The position numbers and the translations under genes were made by a program. Positions 27,239 through 36,817 of a DNA stretch of 64,000 bases are shown here, piece after piece. The notes under the pieces were generated by a model that worked only from the letters and a program-made list of their open reading frames with translations, made no database searches and was not told the origin of the DNA. Every line of letters begins with the position of its first letter. The stretch's first letter is position 1. Source of the stretch: CAYJLC01 sp044426345 (GTDB lineage: Bacteria; Bacillota; Clostridia; Oscillospirales; Butyricicoccaceae); assembly GCA_044426345.1 (NCBI GenBank), contig JAWXUP010000003.1, positions 1-64,000 of the forward strand. Direction: 5' to 3'.

Positions 27239-27781
27239 TTAAATTATTTTAGCGCCGAGTGTGTTTTCAAAATGTGAAAGTGCAAAATCGTGACCGACTT
27301 GGTTAAAACTCGCAACGCCATCACGTACAATGCTAATTTTATAACCTAGATTATAGGCATCAACTGCACAATGAAGTACGCAAATATCCGTGCAAACTCC
27401 AACTAATATAATGTCATTCACACCACGCTCTTTTAATTTCAAATCAAGTGGCGTGCCTGCGAATGCTGAAAAACGATTTTTTGCGATATATAAATATTGA
27501 TTTTTCTCTACTTTTTCTACTGCAATTTTAGTTTTACCGTACAAATCTTTTCCGTAATCATCAAAGCAATGAGCTGGAAACATATCTTTTTCTATAGAAT
27601 ACAAGTCATTTTCAACGTGGTTATCGCAAGCATTGACTATAAAATCGCCATTTTTTGCAAATTCTTCTACCAAACTCGCAATTTTCTCATCAATTGCTTG
27701 CGCAACTGCTCCGCAAGTTAGTTTTCCATCGTCTGCTACGAAATCATTATTAAAATCGATTACAATAAGTGCTTTTTTCAT
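27239..27781 (-). CDS. Isochorismatase-like cysteine hydrolase (nicotinamidase-like)
   Basis: A 180-aa alpha/beta hydrolase of the isochorismatase-like superfamily. The catalytic triad is visible: Asp in VIDFNNDF near the N-terminus, Lys in IAKNRFSAF, and Cys in GVCTDICV. This arrangement is closest to nicotinamidases, which turn nicotinamide into nicotinate for NAD salvage, but other amides are possible. The start at 27781 has the ribosome binding site AGGAGTGG; a GTG three codons upstream was rejected. It lies 11 bp downstream of the EIIC-like gene. Confidence 0.78.
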   Translation of the reverse strand: MKKALIVIDFNNDFVADDGKLTCGAVAQAIDEKIASLVEEFAKNGDFIVNACDNHVENDLYSIEKDMFPAHCFDDYGKDLYGKTKIAVEKVEKNQYLYIAKNRFSAFAGTPLDLKLKERGVNDIILVGVCTDICVLHCAVDAYNLGYKISIVRDGVASFNQVGHDFALSHFENTLGAKII

Positions 27782-27792
27782 AAAGTCCACTC

Positions 27793-28821
27793 CTACAAAT
27801 CAAGTTTTTGGTCACCGAATTTTACTATGCCAAGTTTTCTAAATGCAGTGTCAAAAGCATATGCAAGCATAGCTGGTGCTACGAAACATACCACTAAAAT
27901 TCCGAGCCACGTATTAGTATTAGAACCCATCGAAGAAAGTAGTCCAATTGGGCCTACCAATCCACAAGTACCCATACCTGCAGCAACTGATAATTCTGAG
28001 CTTATTTCAAGTTTGAAAATCAAAGTAGCGATAGGTCCTGTAAATGCTGCAGCGAGCGTTGGAGCAAGCCAAATCTGTGGACGTCTGAAAATATTTGGAA
28101 CTTGTAACATTGAAGTACCAAGACCTTGAGCTAAAAGACCACCCATTTTATTTTCACGGTAACTTGCAACAGCAAAGCCTACCATTTGTGCAGAGCAACC
28201 AGCAACAGCCGCACCACCAGCAAGTCCACTAAGACCTAGCATAATGCAAAGGGCCGCAGAGCTTATAGGTAGTGTCAGTACTACACCGACAACCACTGAT
28301 ACAAGTATGCCCATATATAAAGGTTGCATTTCAGTAGCTGTGTTAATTACATCACCAAAAGCATACATAATTTTCGAAACATAAGGTCCTATGTAACCAG
28401 CAACAGCACAACCGATTAAAATAGTCACGGTAGGCGTTACTATTATGTCAACTTTAGTTTCTTTTGATACAACTTTACCACATTCCGTAGCCACAATAGT
28501 AGCTAATAATGCGCCTAAAGGTCCTCCCAATGCATTACCGGCCACGCCAACTGTAGCGCACGAAAACATTACAAGTGGTGGAGCTTTTAACGCCCAAGCT
28601 ATCGCAACTGCCATAGCAGCACCTTGAGCTTGTGTTGTATAGTTTGAGATTTCGATAAGCCAATCTATATCTGCTTGTTGTCCTATAGTTTTAAGGATAG
28701 TACCTATTAATAAAGATGCAAAAAGACCAAGTGCCATATTACCCATAGCATCTACAAAATATCTTTTTAGTGAAATTTCGATGTTTTTTCTTTCAAAAAA
28801 CCCTTTTCTGCTAGTAGTCAT
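27793..28821 (-). CDS. PTS EIIC-like membrane protein (PTS_EIIC_2 type)
   Basis: A 342-aa hydrophobic protein with about eight to ten helices and Gly/Ala-rich loops (GNALGGPLGALLATIVATECGK, LSGLAGGAAVAGCSAQMVGFAV). It matches a family of stand-alone EIIC-like transporters lacking IIA and IIB domains; the transported compound is not known. A longer frame would add 47 residues, but the GGGGGAT ribosome binding site fits the ATG at 28821. It is first in a unit with the cysteine hydrolase and the GNAT. Confidence 0.72.
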   Translation of the reverse strand: MTTSRKGFFERKNIEISLKRYFVDAMGNMALGLFASLLIGTILKTIGQQADIDWLIEISNYTTQAQGAAMAVAIAWALKAPPLVMFSCATVGVAGNALGGPLGALLATIVATECGKVVSKETKVDIIVTPTVTILIGCAVAGYIGPYVSKIMYAFGDVINTATEMQPLYMGILVSVVVGVVLTLPISSAALCIMLGLSGLAGGAAVAGCSAQMVGFAVASYRENKMGGLLAQGLGTSMLQVPNIFRRPQIWLAPTLAAAFTGPIATLIFKLEISSELSVAAGMGTCGLVGPIGLLSSMGSNTNTWLGILVVCFVAPAMLAYAFDTAFRKLGIVKFGDQKLDL

Positions 28822-28994
28822 AAAAAATCCCCCATCGATTAATACGTTGTTTTTCTTTATAGTACATTCTAACACATTTATTGTATAAATAAAAGGTCTG
28901 TTTTGGATATAAATTTCGTCACAGTTTTGAGATAATTTGGTAAAAAGAACTAAATATAACAAATAATAGTTATAAAAGCAAGTAAATTTGAAAT

Positions 28995-29292
28995 ATATTT
29001 CAAATTACAGAAAAACCAAGCTTCCCCATAAACTTAAAATAAAGTTTAAATGCACGCACTAGCAAAGTAAAAATTTTTCAGAGAAAAATTATTTACGCAG
29101 TGGTAAAATTGGACTAGTTTTGATAAATCTTTTATAAAAAGATTTCGTCTTTTGGATACTTTGGGACGTCCCAAAGTATCAGCCACGCGGCGAGCGACTG
29201 CCGAGAAAAAGGATAGCACAGGTGGTAAGTGGTAAAAGCATAAAATAAAAAATTATGCATTTAAATGAAAAAGTCTATTGAATAAAGCAATT
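28995..29292 (-). repeat. Dispersed intergenic element, copy 5 (inverted)
   Basis: The element is read on the reverse strand, with the 26-bp palindrome at 29155-29180. It carries the same variant between palindrome and hairpin (ATCTTTTTAT...AAGATTTATCAAAACTAGT) as copy 4, so those two form a subfamily distinct from copies 1, 2, 3 and 6. Confidence 0.7.
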
Positions 29293-29397
29293 TTTCGCTA
29301 AACTGAGCAATAAATTGTATAGAATTTTTAATAAATTTTATAGAATCTTTTATAATAAAAAAATTAAAAACTTTTCTAAATTTTAACAAAAATATGC

Positions 29398-29458
29398 TTG
29401 ACTTTATAGTTAGTGTGTGCTAATATTTATTATAGATAAAGTTAGCTCTAGATAACTT
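29398..29458 (+). promoter_or_regulatory. feo promoter and downstream operator-like palindrome
   Basis: The -35 TTGACT (29398-29403) and the -10 TAATAT (29421-29426) have a 17-bp spacer. AAGTTAGCTCTAGATAACTT (29439-29458) is an imperfect 20-bp palindrome just after the start region. By position it is a likely iron-repressor site; it is closer in style to DtxR/IdeR boxes than to a Fur box. Confidence 0.55.
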
Positions 29459-29504
29459 TTCAAATTGTTAACTTGAGCGTTTTTTAACAAGAAAGGGTGT
29501 TTCT

Positions 29505-29720
29505 ATGACACTAGCACAAGCCGAGCTTGGCAAACCATATGAAATTTTAAGCATTGAAACAGAAGACGAAGAATTAGACGACTTTTTATTCACATTAGGT
29601 TGCTATTCTGGAGAAAACATTACAGTTGTATCAACAGTTGGCGACAGTTTTGTAGTATCAATTCGTGATGGTAGATACAATATAGGTCGTGATCTTGCAG
29701 AAGCAATTCGCGTATCTTAA
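29505..29720 (+). CDS. feoA: FeoA ferrous iron transport accessory protein
   Basis: This 71-aa protein is a single SH3-like FeoA domain: MTLAQAELGKPYEILSI, then LFTLGCYSGENITVV and the IGRDLAEAIRV end. FeoA works with the FeoB channel at the cytoplasmic face of the membrane. It is first in the feoA-feoB-small-protein operon, 102 bp before feoB, with a ribosome binding site (AAAGGGTG) upstream. Confidence 0.88.
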   Translation: MTLAQAELGKPYEILSIETEDEELDDFLFTLGCYSGENITVVSTVGDSFVVSIRDGRYNIGRDLAEAIRVS

Positions 29721-29822
29721 AAACTAATAAAAACCGTGCAAACGGTTTTATTAATACATTCAAGTTAGCTTAAACTAATACCATTAGCATCAGCTAATAA
29801 ATAAAATTTTTGGGGGAAAATC

Positions 29823-31829
29823 ATGAGAATAGCACTTGCCGGAAACCCGAACAGTGGTAAAACAACACTTTACAACGCACTTACAGGTAAAAATGAACAC
29901 GTTGGTAACTGGGCTGGCGTTACTGTTGACAAAAGAGAAAGCAAATTAAAATCAAACTTTTGCAACGGTGCAGATTTAGTAGCAGTAGACCTTCCAGGCG
30001 CATACTCTATGTCGCCGTTCACATCAGAAGAAAGCATTACAAGTACTTATGTAAGAGCAGAAAATCCTGATGTAATCATCAATATCGTAGATGCAACAAA
30101 TTTAAGCCGTAGCTTATTTTTCACAACTCAACTTCTAGAGTTAGGTGTTCCAGTTGTTGTTGCGCTTAACAAATCGGATATTAATGAGAAAAAAGACACA
30201 AAAATTGATGTAGCAAAATTAGCTGAACAACTTGGTTGTGCAGTTGTTGAAACTAGTGCTATTGCCGCTAAAGGTTTAGACCAACTTGTAGCAAAAGCAG
30301 TTTCTACAGTTTACACAAAAGCTCCTTTTGTTCAAGATAACATCGATTTACACGATAAAACTCAAGTTGATGCAGCTGATAGAAAACGTTTCTCGTTTGT
30401 AAATTCAGTTGTAGCACAAGTTGAAAAAAGAACTGTAAAAACTGCAGATAAAAATACAGGCGATAAAATCGACGCTATCGTAGCACACAAAGTTTTAGGT
30501 TTACCTATCTTTGCACTTGTTATGTGGGCTGTATTCTCAATTTCACAAGCACACGTAGGTCCTATTTTTGCTGACATTTTAGTTGGTTGGATCGAAGCTT
30601 TCCAAGAAATGGTAGCTGGAGCAGTAGAAAATGCTCACCCAATCGTAGGCGCATTACTTGCTGACGGTATCGTTGGTGGTGTTGGTGCTGTTGTTGGTTT
30701 CTTACCACTTGTAATGGTTATGTACTTCCTAATCGCTCTTCTTGAAGACTGTGGTTATATGGCTCGTGTTGCTGTTGTAATGGATCCATTCTTCAAAAAA
30801 GTAGGTCTTTCTGGTAAATCAATCATTCCTATGGTTATTTCTACTGGTTGTGCAATTCCTGGTGTTATGGCTTGTCGTACAATTCGTAACGAAAGAGAAA
30901 AACGCACAATGGCTATGCTTACTCCATTTATGCCTTGTGGTGCAAAACTTCCAGTTATCGCTCTTTTTGCTGGTGCATTCTTTGCAGACGCTTCTTGGGT
31001 TGGTACTACAATGTACTTCGCAGGTATCGCATTTATCATCTTAGGCGCTATGCTTATCAATAAAATCACTGGACACAAAATCCGTAAATCATTCTTCATT
31101 ATGGAACTTCCAGAATACAAAATGCCAAGCTTAAAAAGAGCTGTTATTTCAATGTTAGAACGTGCGAAAGATTTCATCATCAAAGCTGGTACAATCATCT
31201 TAGTTTGTAATGCAGCAGTTCAAATTATGCAAACTTTCACTTGGTCTTTCGAAATCGCAGAAGAAGTTGGTACAGCTTCAATCTTAGAAAGCGTTTCAAC
31301 TCCATTCGCTATTTTATTCATTCCTCTTGGCTTTGGTATTTGGCAATTCGCAGCAGCAGCTATCACTGGTTTCATCGCAAAAGAAAATGTTGTTGGTACA
31401 CTAGCAGTTGTATTTGCTGGTCTTGCAACTTTAGTTGATGCAGATGAACTTGAAGTGATTGGCGAAGGCGCTGATGTAGCTAACGTTATGACTTCTGAAC
31501 TTGCAGCTTTCACAGCTGTTGCAGCTCTAGCTTACTTAATGTTCAACCTTTTCACTCCACCTTGTTTTGCAGCAATCGGTGCTATGAACTCAGAAATCAG
31601 TGATAAAAAATGGTTCTGGGGTGGCGTTGCTCTTCAATTCGGTACAGGTTATGTTATCGCATTCCTAGTTTACCAAATCGGTACTCTAATCACTACAGGT
31701 TCTGTAGGTTCTGGATTTATCGGTGGTTTAATCGGCGTTTTAATAATCGTTGGTATCGTACTTGTTTTAGTTAAAAAAGGCAACGAAAAAGCTCTTGAAT
31801 ACTCACTAAAAAAATCTGTTAAAGCGTAA
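29823..31829 (+). CDS. feoB: FeoB ferrous iron transporter
   Basis: A 668-aa protein with a cytoplasmic GTPase-like domain, G1 GNPNSGKTT (residues 7-15), G3 DLPGAYS and G4 NKSD, then a helical insert and a membrane region with two Gate domains (GCAIPGVMACRTI and MPCGAKLPVIALFAGAFF in the first; GFIAKENVVGTLA in the second). It imports Fe2+ under anaerobic conditions. The gap after feoA contains short inverted repeats that may adjust expression. Confidence 0.93.
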   Translation: MRIALAGNPNSGKTTLYNALTGKNEHVGNWAGVTVDKRESKLKSNFCNGADLVAVDLPGAYSMSPFTSEESITSTYVRAENPDVIINIVDATNLSRSLFFTTQLLELGVPVVVALNKSDINEKKDTKIDVAKLAEQLGCAVVETSAIAAKGLDQLVAKAVSTVYTKAPFVQDNIDLHDKTQVDAADRKRFSFVNSVVAQVEKRTVKTADKNTGDKIDAIVAHKVLGLPIFALVMWAVFSISQAHVGPIFADILVGWIEAFQEMVAGAVENAHPIVGALLADGIVGGVGAVVGFLPLVMVMYFLIALLEDCGYMARVAVVMDPFFKKVGLSGKSIIPMVISTGCAIPGVMACRTIRNEREKRTMAMLTPFMPCGAKLPVIALFAGAFFADASWVGTTMYFAGIAFIILGAMLINKITGHKIRKSFFIMELPEYKMPSLKRAVISMLERAKDFIIKAGTIILVCNAAVQIMQTFTWSFEIAEEVGTASILESVSTPFAILFIPLGFGIWQFAAAAITGFIAKENVVGTLAVVFAGLATLVDADELEVIGEGADVANVMTSELAAFTAVAALAYLMFNLFTPPCFAAIGAMNSEISDKKWFWGGVALQFGTGYVIAFLVYQIGTLITTGSVGSGFIGGLIGVLIIVGIVLVLVKKGNEKALEYSLKKSVKA

Positions 31830-31841
31830 GGAAGTGAATTT

Positions 31842-31997
31842 ATGGACACTATAATTGTTATCGCGATAATCGTAGCCATCATTGGTTTTGCGATGTGGTA
31901 CATTATAAAAGAGAAAAAAGCTGGTGCGAAATGTATCGGTTGTTCATACTCAAAAGAATGTTCAAAATCAAACTGTCCTAGCCAACAACAAAAATAA
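31842..31997 (+). CDS. Small FeoB-associated Cys-rich membrane protein
   Basis: The 51-aa protein is one N-terminal membrane helix (IIVIAIIVAIIGFAMWYI) and a Cys-rich tail CIGCSYSKECSKSNC. This layout matches the FeoB-associated Cys-rich proteins often found right after feoB in Firmicutes, sometimes compared with FeoC. The four cysteines could bind iron or an iron-sulfur cluster. The ATG at 31842 has a GGAAGTG ribosome binding site and lies 12 bp after feoB. Confidence 0.8.
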   Translation: MDTIIVIAIIVAIIGFAMWYIIKEKKAGAKCIGCSYSKECSKSNCPSQQQK

Positions 31998-32002
31998 ATT
32001 TT

Positions 32003-32037
32003 ACACCTGTCACTTTTTTCGTGACAGGTGTTTTTTT
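32003..32037 (+). terminator. feo operon terminator
   Basis: An 11-bp stem (32003-32013 with 32021-32031) with a T-rich loop is followed by a T-run. Its right half (32013-32033) occurs again at 32340-32360, after element copy 6. Confidence 0.85.
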
Positions 32038-32339
32038 TAATAACTCATTTTCAAAATAGATTTTCAGCAAAATGTATAAAATTTTTATTGTGTGCCACTG
32101 CTACTTACTACTAGTGATATCTTTTTTCTCGGCAGTCGCTCGCCGCGTGGCTGATACTTTGGGACGTCCCAAAGTATCCAAAAGACGAAAACACAGCTTG
32201 TTTTATCAGCGAGATAAAGCCATATCGCTGCGTAAATAATTTTTCTCTGAAAAATTTTTACTTTGCTAGTACGTGCATTCAAATTTTATTTTAATGTTAA
32301 GGTAAGCTTTGCTTTTGTGTTATATTTTTAAACTTGCCT
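32034..32339 (+). repeat. Dispersed intergenic element, copy 6
   Basis: The 306-bp insertion is flanked by 21-bp direct repeats taken from the feo terminator (32013-32033 and 32340-32360). The 26-bp palindrome is at 32153-32178. Copy 6 and copy 1 give the best view of the element ends: left with TTTTCAAAATAGA, right with AAACTTGCCTC. Confidence 0.78.
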
Positions 32340-32377
32340 CTTTTTTCGTGACAGGTGTTTCCTTTCAAACAATAACA

Positions 32378-32406
32378 TTGCACTATAAATTTTTTTATGC
32401 TAAAAT
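32378..32406 (+). promoter_or_regulatory. Promoter of the amidohydrolase gene
   Basis: The -35 TTGCAC (32378-32383) and the -10 TAAAAT (32401-32406) have a 17-bp spacer. A ribosome binding site (AAAGGAGATG) follows. Confidence 0.6.
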
Positions 32407-32427
32407 ATAAAAAAGGAGATGTGATTT

Positions 32428-33573
32428 ATGAGTAAAAAAGTAGAATTCTTAATAAAAAACGGTCATATCATCGACACAACTTGTGAGATTGATAGAATTG
32501 CTAACTTAGCAATTTCACACGGAAAAATCGTTGGAATAGATACTGATTGTCAAGCAGACAACATACTTGATGCAACAGATTGCTATATTTTCCCCGGATT
32601 AATAGATTTCCACGTTCACTCAGCCTTCGGTGCTAGCGCTATCGCTGTAAAACCAGATTATGTGCTAGCAAACGGCGTAACCTCTATAGTCGATGCTGGT
32701 AGCGTTGGTTATGCGAATTTTGGTTCATTTTTAAATGTTGTAAATAACAGCACCGTTCGTGTTAAATGTCAACTAAGTACATTCTCTGCTGGTCAGATAG
32801 ATGAAAAACTCATCGAAGATTACTCAACAGAAAATATGTTTTGCGACAGAATAATTGATACGTGCGAAAAATATAGTGACGTAATTATCGGTTTAAAATT
32901 ACGTATAAGTCGTGATATAGTTGGAGATTTAGGAATGAAACCAGTCAAAGATGCATTGAAAATCCTAGAAAGTTTGCCAAATCGACATTTATGCATACAT
33001 TCAAGTGACGCTACTGGAACAATGAGTGAACTCTGCGATATGCTACGTGCTGGTGATATTCTAGCTCACTGTTATCACGGAAAAGGTCACACAATTATAG
33101 ACAAAGACGGAAAAGTTTTCGATAAAATAAAAGATTCAAAGGCTCGAGGAGTTATCTTTGACTCAGCTCATGGACAGTTTAATTTCTCCTCAAGTACTGC
33201 AGTAAAAGCAATCGCCGATGGCTTTTACCCAGATATTATAAGTTCTGATATGACCGTAAATAAGATGGGAAAATCAAAAATTGTTCGCAGTTTACCTATG
33301 ATTATGAGTAAATTTTTAGCATTAGGTATGCCTTTGTATGACATAATTCGTGCTGTTACAGAAAAACCAGCCGAAATGATGGGTATGAACGGTAAAATCG
33401 GCACGCTCAAAACAGGCGCGTTAGCCGATGTCACTATAATGAAAAAAATACCATTCAAGCGTGAATATCCGGATATAGACGGTGGAATTATCTATGGTGA
33501 TGAAATTTTAATTCCACAAGTAACAATAATTGACGGTAACGTAGTTTATATGCAAGAAGATTTTATGAATTAA
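32428..33573 (+). CDS. Amidohydrolase/deacetylase family metallohydrolase
   Basis: A 381-aa TIM-barrel metal hydrolase of the amidohydrolase superfamily. Metal ligands are seen in the FHVHSAFG motif near residue 62, LCIHSSDATG, and LAHCYHGKG. The closing GTLKTGALADVTI segment is typical for dihydroorotase/N-acyl-amino-acid deacetylase relatives. The exact substrate is unknown; close relatives are annotated as putative amidohydrolase/deacetylase. It is a single-gene unit with its own promoter. Confidence 0.8.
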   Translation: MSKKVEFLIKNGHIIDTTCEIDRIANLAISHGKIVGIDTDCQADNILDATDCYIFPGLIDFHVHSAFGASAIAVKPDYVLANGVTSIVDAGSVGYANFGSFLNVVNNSTVRVKCQLSTFSAGQIDEKLIEDYSTENMFCDRIIDTCEKYSDVIIGLKLRISRDIVGDLGMKPVKDALKILESLPNRHLCIHSSDATGTMSELCDMLRAGDILAHCYHGKGHTIIDKDGKVFDKIKDSKARGVIFDSAHGQFNFSSSTAVKAIADGFYPDIISSDMTVNKMGKSKIVRSLPMIMSKFLALGMPLYDIIRAVTEKPAEMMGMNGKIGTLKTGALADVTIMKKIPFKREYPDIDGGIIYGDEILIPQVTIIDGNVVYMQEDFMN

Positions 33574-33589
33574 ATATATAATTTTTTCA

Positions 33590-33650
33590 GCTACTACCAC
33601 ATCTTACGGTGTTATCTTTTTCTCAGCAGATGTTCGCCACGTGGCTGATT
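33590..33650 (+). repeat. Relic of the dispersed element
   Basis: CTACTACCACATCTTACGG then TTATCTTTTTCTCAGCAG and CGTGGCTGATTCG match the left part of the element, but the palindrome is gone. Confidence 0.5.
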
Positions 33651-33690
33651 CGCACATTTTAAATATAAATAGTGCAAATTTTATAAAAAA

Positions 33691-33714
33691 GGTGGGAGCA
33701 AGCTCCCACCCTAC
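33691..33714. repeat. GGTGGGAGC hairpin
   Basis: GGTGGGAGC pairs perfectly with GCTCCCACC around a two-base AA loop, followed by CTAC. It may act as a terminator or belong to the hairpin-repeat family; it lies between convergent genes. Confidence 0.5.
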
Positions 33715-33780
33715 ATTTTTCATGTCATTTTTCACATTGTGCTATATCTTAAACTGGTGCATCTTCCGTATTCTACAATT

Positions 33781-34923
33781 CTAGGCAACAATATCATCGT
33801 TTTGATGTTGTTTATTCGTCAGCAGAAGACCAGCGCAAATTGCCGTTAATGGCGCAACGCTTACAAGTCCAAAACTACCAACTACCGTATCTAATATTTC
33901 ACACGCCACATATTTGTAGTTTAGCAGATTGTCTATCGGCGTTCCTTGTGCCATAAATACCATAAGCAGTGAAATATATCCACCAGAATACGCTAAAAGT
34001 AATGTGGTTGTCATAGTTCCCATTGCAGCTCGACCAACATTCATTCCACTTTTTATAGCCTCTATAGGTGTGATATCTGGTTTTTTGTCTATTACTTCAT
34101 TTACAGCTGACGTAATATCAACAGCTAAGTCCATAACTGCTCCAGAAGAGCCAACAAAAATACTTGCGATGAACAATTCTTTGAGGTTTAGGCTTGAAAA
34201 TCCGTTGTAAATCAACGATGCAGAACCGTCTAAAATTGAGCCGTTCATATTGAATAAATCAGTAAAAACTAACGCCATAATCATCGTCACAAACGTACCT
34301 GTAAGCGAGCCGATAATTGCCGATAAAGCCATTTTGTCATAACCAAACACGAGCGAAATTATTATCACCGTCAAAATCGCCGTTATGATAAAACCGATAA
34401 CGACAGGGTTTGCTCCGTTTAAGCAATTTGGAATTAAGACTTTCCATATCATTAAAATTGATATAACAAAGCTTAAAATCGCACGAATTCCAGTTTTCCC
34501 AGCTACTAAAATTAAAAATATAAAGAAAAGTGCTACTAAAATCAGTTCAATATCCAAACGATAATGGTCTACCATTGAAACTTGCATAATTTCGCCGTCT
34601 TTGTGACTTACAAGTACGAATACTTCGTCACCAACTTCATATAGTTTATCCGACTCAATTGAGCCTGATAACATATTGTACCCAACAGCAGTTTGACCTT
34701 TAAAATGTCCACCCATAATTTCAACAAGACAAGTTTGGTCACCAGTTGCAACAATACCTATGGTTGTAACATTGTCATTATACACCTCTAAAACCTCTGC
34801 TTTACAACGGTCACGGTCTTCATAAATAACAGCACCTTCGTATCCTGTTGGTAACATTAAGAGAGCTATTAAAATTATTGCACTAACAATTACAGCAGCA
34901 TTACGTTTGATAAATGATTTCAT
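33781..34923 (-). CDS. YibE/F family membrane protein
   Basis: A 380-aa protein: an N-terminal membrane helix, an extracytoplasmic beta-rich domain (about residues 35-125, with a QTAVGYNMLSGS segment), then seven or eight membrane helices with the YibE/F features (ASIFVGSSGAVMDLAVDITSAV and GRAAMGTMTTTLLLAYSGGY). The function is not established. The ATG at 34923 follows an AAAGGA ribosome binding site; an upstream start adding 11 residues is less likely. It lies about 160 bp downstream of the alkaline phosphatase terminator. Confidence 0.8.
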   Translation of the reverse strand: MKSFIKRNAAVIVSAIILIALLMLPTGYEGAVIYEDRDRCKAEVLEVYNDNVTTIGIVATGDQTCLVEIMGGHFKGQTAVGYNMLSGSIESDKLYEVGDEVFVLVSHKDGEIMQVSMVDHYRLDIELILVALFFIFLILVAGKTGIRAILSFVISILMIWKVLIPNCLNGANPVVIGFIITAILTVIIISLVFGYDKMALSAIIGSLTGTFVTMIMALVFTDLFNMNGSILDGSASLIYNGFSSLNLKELFIASIFVGSSGAVMDLAVDITSAVNEVIDKKPDITPIEAIKSGMNVGRAAMGTMTTTLLLAYSGGYISLLMVFMAQGTPIDNLLNYKYVACEILDTVVGSFGLVSVAPLTAICAGLLLTNKQHQNDDIVA

Positions 34924-35053
34924 ATTTTTTCCTTTTATTTGTATATTTTTTCCCAATTACTTGTGTAACGTATTGGTGGATTTTATATTCGCCCACAATT
35001 ACCTAACACCTTAACAACAAGTCACCATTATCTACAATTGGTATTATATTTTT

Positions 35054-35090
35054 ACGGACGATAAGACTTTTTTGCCTTACCGTCCGTTTT
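35054..35090 (-). terminator. Alkaline phosphatase gene terminator
   Basis: A 12-bp stem with one mismatch (35054-35065 with 35076-35087) is flanked on both sides by T- or A-rich runs. It lies about 30 bp after the phosphatase stop. Confidence 0.7.
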
Positions 35091-35119
35091 TTTACAAGTA
35101 TTTTCTTATTTTTTATTAA

Positions 35120-36817
35120 TTAGTTGATGCCCATGATAGTTGCTAGTGAGTTGTAAATATCTGTGTTATCATAGAAACCATCAAACAATTCAGAACCTAC
35201 ACCTTGAGCAAATGTACCAACTGTTACACCTGTGTGTGAAGTTGAGCTAAAATCAATACCAGATTTATTATTTAATAAGTGCATAATTGTAATCGGAAGT
35301 GGACTGTAACCACCGTATAATTCAACTTTTTCTTCAGCGTCGATATCAGCGCCTAGCACTTGAACATCGTATGCTACTTGAAGTTTAGCAAGTTCGTAAT
35401 CTGTCATTGATAATGCTTTACCAGCGTCAGTTGTAAGTCCACAGAAAGCTTCTACGTCAGCAAGGATTGTTTCAAAAGACGCACCTTCGCTTGCACGAGT
35501 TGACATTAGTGAGTTTATTACATCGTAAGAACCGTTTTGACCTTCAAGTTGAGCTAAGAATGTGTCATACCAAGTACCAACGTAACCGATTGTAAGTCCA
35601 CCTGTTTCGTGGTCACCTGTTACAACGATTAAAGTTTCGTCTGGGTGAGCATTGTAAAATTCTACAGCTTCAGCGATAGCATCAGAAAACGCGATTGTAT
35701 CACCGATTGAAGAGTATGCATCGTTTGCGTGACAAGCCCAGTCAATTTTACCAGATTCAACCATCATAAAGAAACCGTTGTCATTGTCTAGCACTTCGAT
35801 ACCTTTTTTAACGTAATCAGATAATGCCCACATACCATCTTCACGGTCAACTTCGTATGGTAGCGCGCCATCAGTATCTTCACCAACGATGATTACTTTA
35901 CCTGTTTCAGCTGTAACTTCTTCAGCAGCAGCTTGATCTTTAAGAACAACTGTGTAACCAGCATCTTCAGCTAATTCATAAATGCTAGTAGCAGTGCCAC
36001 CGTTATCATATTTATAGATTTCACCACCAGCGAAGTAGTCGAAGTTTGAGGCAACTAAGTCTAAACCGATATCATAGTAGTTATTTCTTGATGCATCGTG
36101 TGCATAGAAAGCAGCTGGAGTAGCGTGGTTGATTGTAACTGAAGATACGATACCAACTTTCATACCAGCATCTTTAGCTTGCTCTGCGATTGTTTCATAT
36201 TCAGTAACTAAATCTTCTGCAACACTGATTGAACCTGAGTGAGTTTTGTTACCAGTTGCGATTGAAGATGCAGTTGAGGCTGAGTCTGGGCAGAAAGAAG
36301 TTGAGTCATAAGTAGTTGTAATACCTGTAGATTCAAATCCCATATAAGACAGTTGAGGTGTGCTTGTAAGTACAGCGCTTAAATCACGGTCAGCAGATAC
36401 ATCGATATCATCTTGTGCTAATGGAGCTACTGCATCTTGTGAAGTTGCATCCAAGTAGTAGTTTGCAATTTGAGTTTGAACATGAGAAAGTCCGTCACCG
36501 ATAAACATAAATACGTATTTTGGAGCTGTATCATCACCGATATATACTGATGATGTGTCGCCGTCCCAAGAAACGTTTTCGCCTAGTGCCTCTGCAACAC
36601 CACGAACTGGAAGATAAGTTGTACCATCAACGATAAATGGTTCTACAACATCACCGTTTGCATCTGTAGTTATTGTTCTTTCACCGTTTACATAAAGTTT
36701 GATGTCATCATACAGAACATCTAGTGAAGTAAGTCCTGATGAAGCCGCTACAGTTGTCATTGTTGCAACTGATAGTGCAGCAGCTATTAAACTTACTGCT
36801 TTTTTGTTTTTTAACAT
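35120..36817 (-). CDS. Secreted alkaline phosphatase with a stalk domain
   Basis: A 565-aa exported enzyme. Parts in order: a signal peptide (residues 1-25), a copper-amine-oxidase-N-like domain (about 30-95, with PFIVDGTTYLPVRGVAEALG), then a PhoA-type alkaline phosphatase domain. In that domain IGDGLS holds the first metal Asp, PDSASTASS holds the catalytic Ser, and VTGDHETGG gives late metal ligands. The stalk-like domain is common on clostridial surface proteins. It should release phosphate outside the cell. The GGGGGT ribosome binding site supports the ATG at 36815-36817. Confidence 0.87.
   Translation of the reverse strand: MLKNKKAVSLIAAALSVATMTTVAASSGLTSLDVLYDDIKLYVNGERTITTDANGDVVEPFIVDGTTYLPVRGVAEALGENVSWDGDTSSVYIGDDTAPKYVFMFIGDGLSHVQTQIANYYLDATSQDAVAPLAQDDIDVSADRDLSAVLTSTPQLSYMGFESTGITTTYDSTSFCPDSASTASSIATGNKTHSGSISVAEDLVTEYETIAEQAKDAGMKVGIVSSVTINHATPAAFYAHDASRNNYYDIGLDLVASNFDYFAGGEIYKYDNGGTATSIYELAEDAGYTVVLKDQAAAEEVTAETGKVIIVGEDTDGALPYEVDREDGMWALSDYVKKGIEVLDNDNGFFMMVESGKIDWACHANDAYSSIGDTIAFSDAIAEAVEFYNAHPDETLIVVTGDHETGGLTIGYVGTWYDTFLAQLEGQNGSYDVINSLMSTRASEGASFETILADVEAFCGLTTDAGKALSMTDYELAKLQVAYDVQVLGADIDAEEKVELYGGYSPLPITIMHLLNNKSGIDFSSTSHTGVTVGTFAQGVGSELFDGFYDNTDIYNSLATIMGIN

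Noticed and set aside
29439..29458. A Fur box before feoA
   Set aside because: The palindrome lacks the GATAAT-type hexamers of Fur sites; it is reported only as an iron-repressor-like operator.
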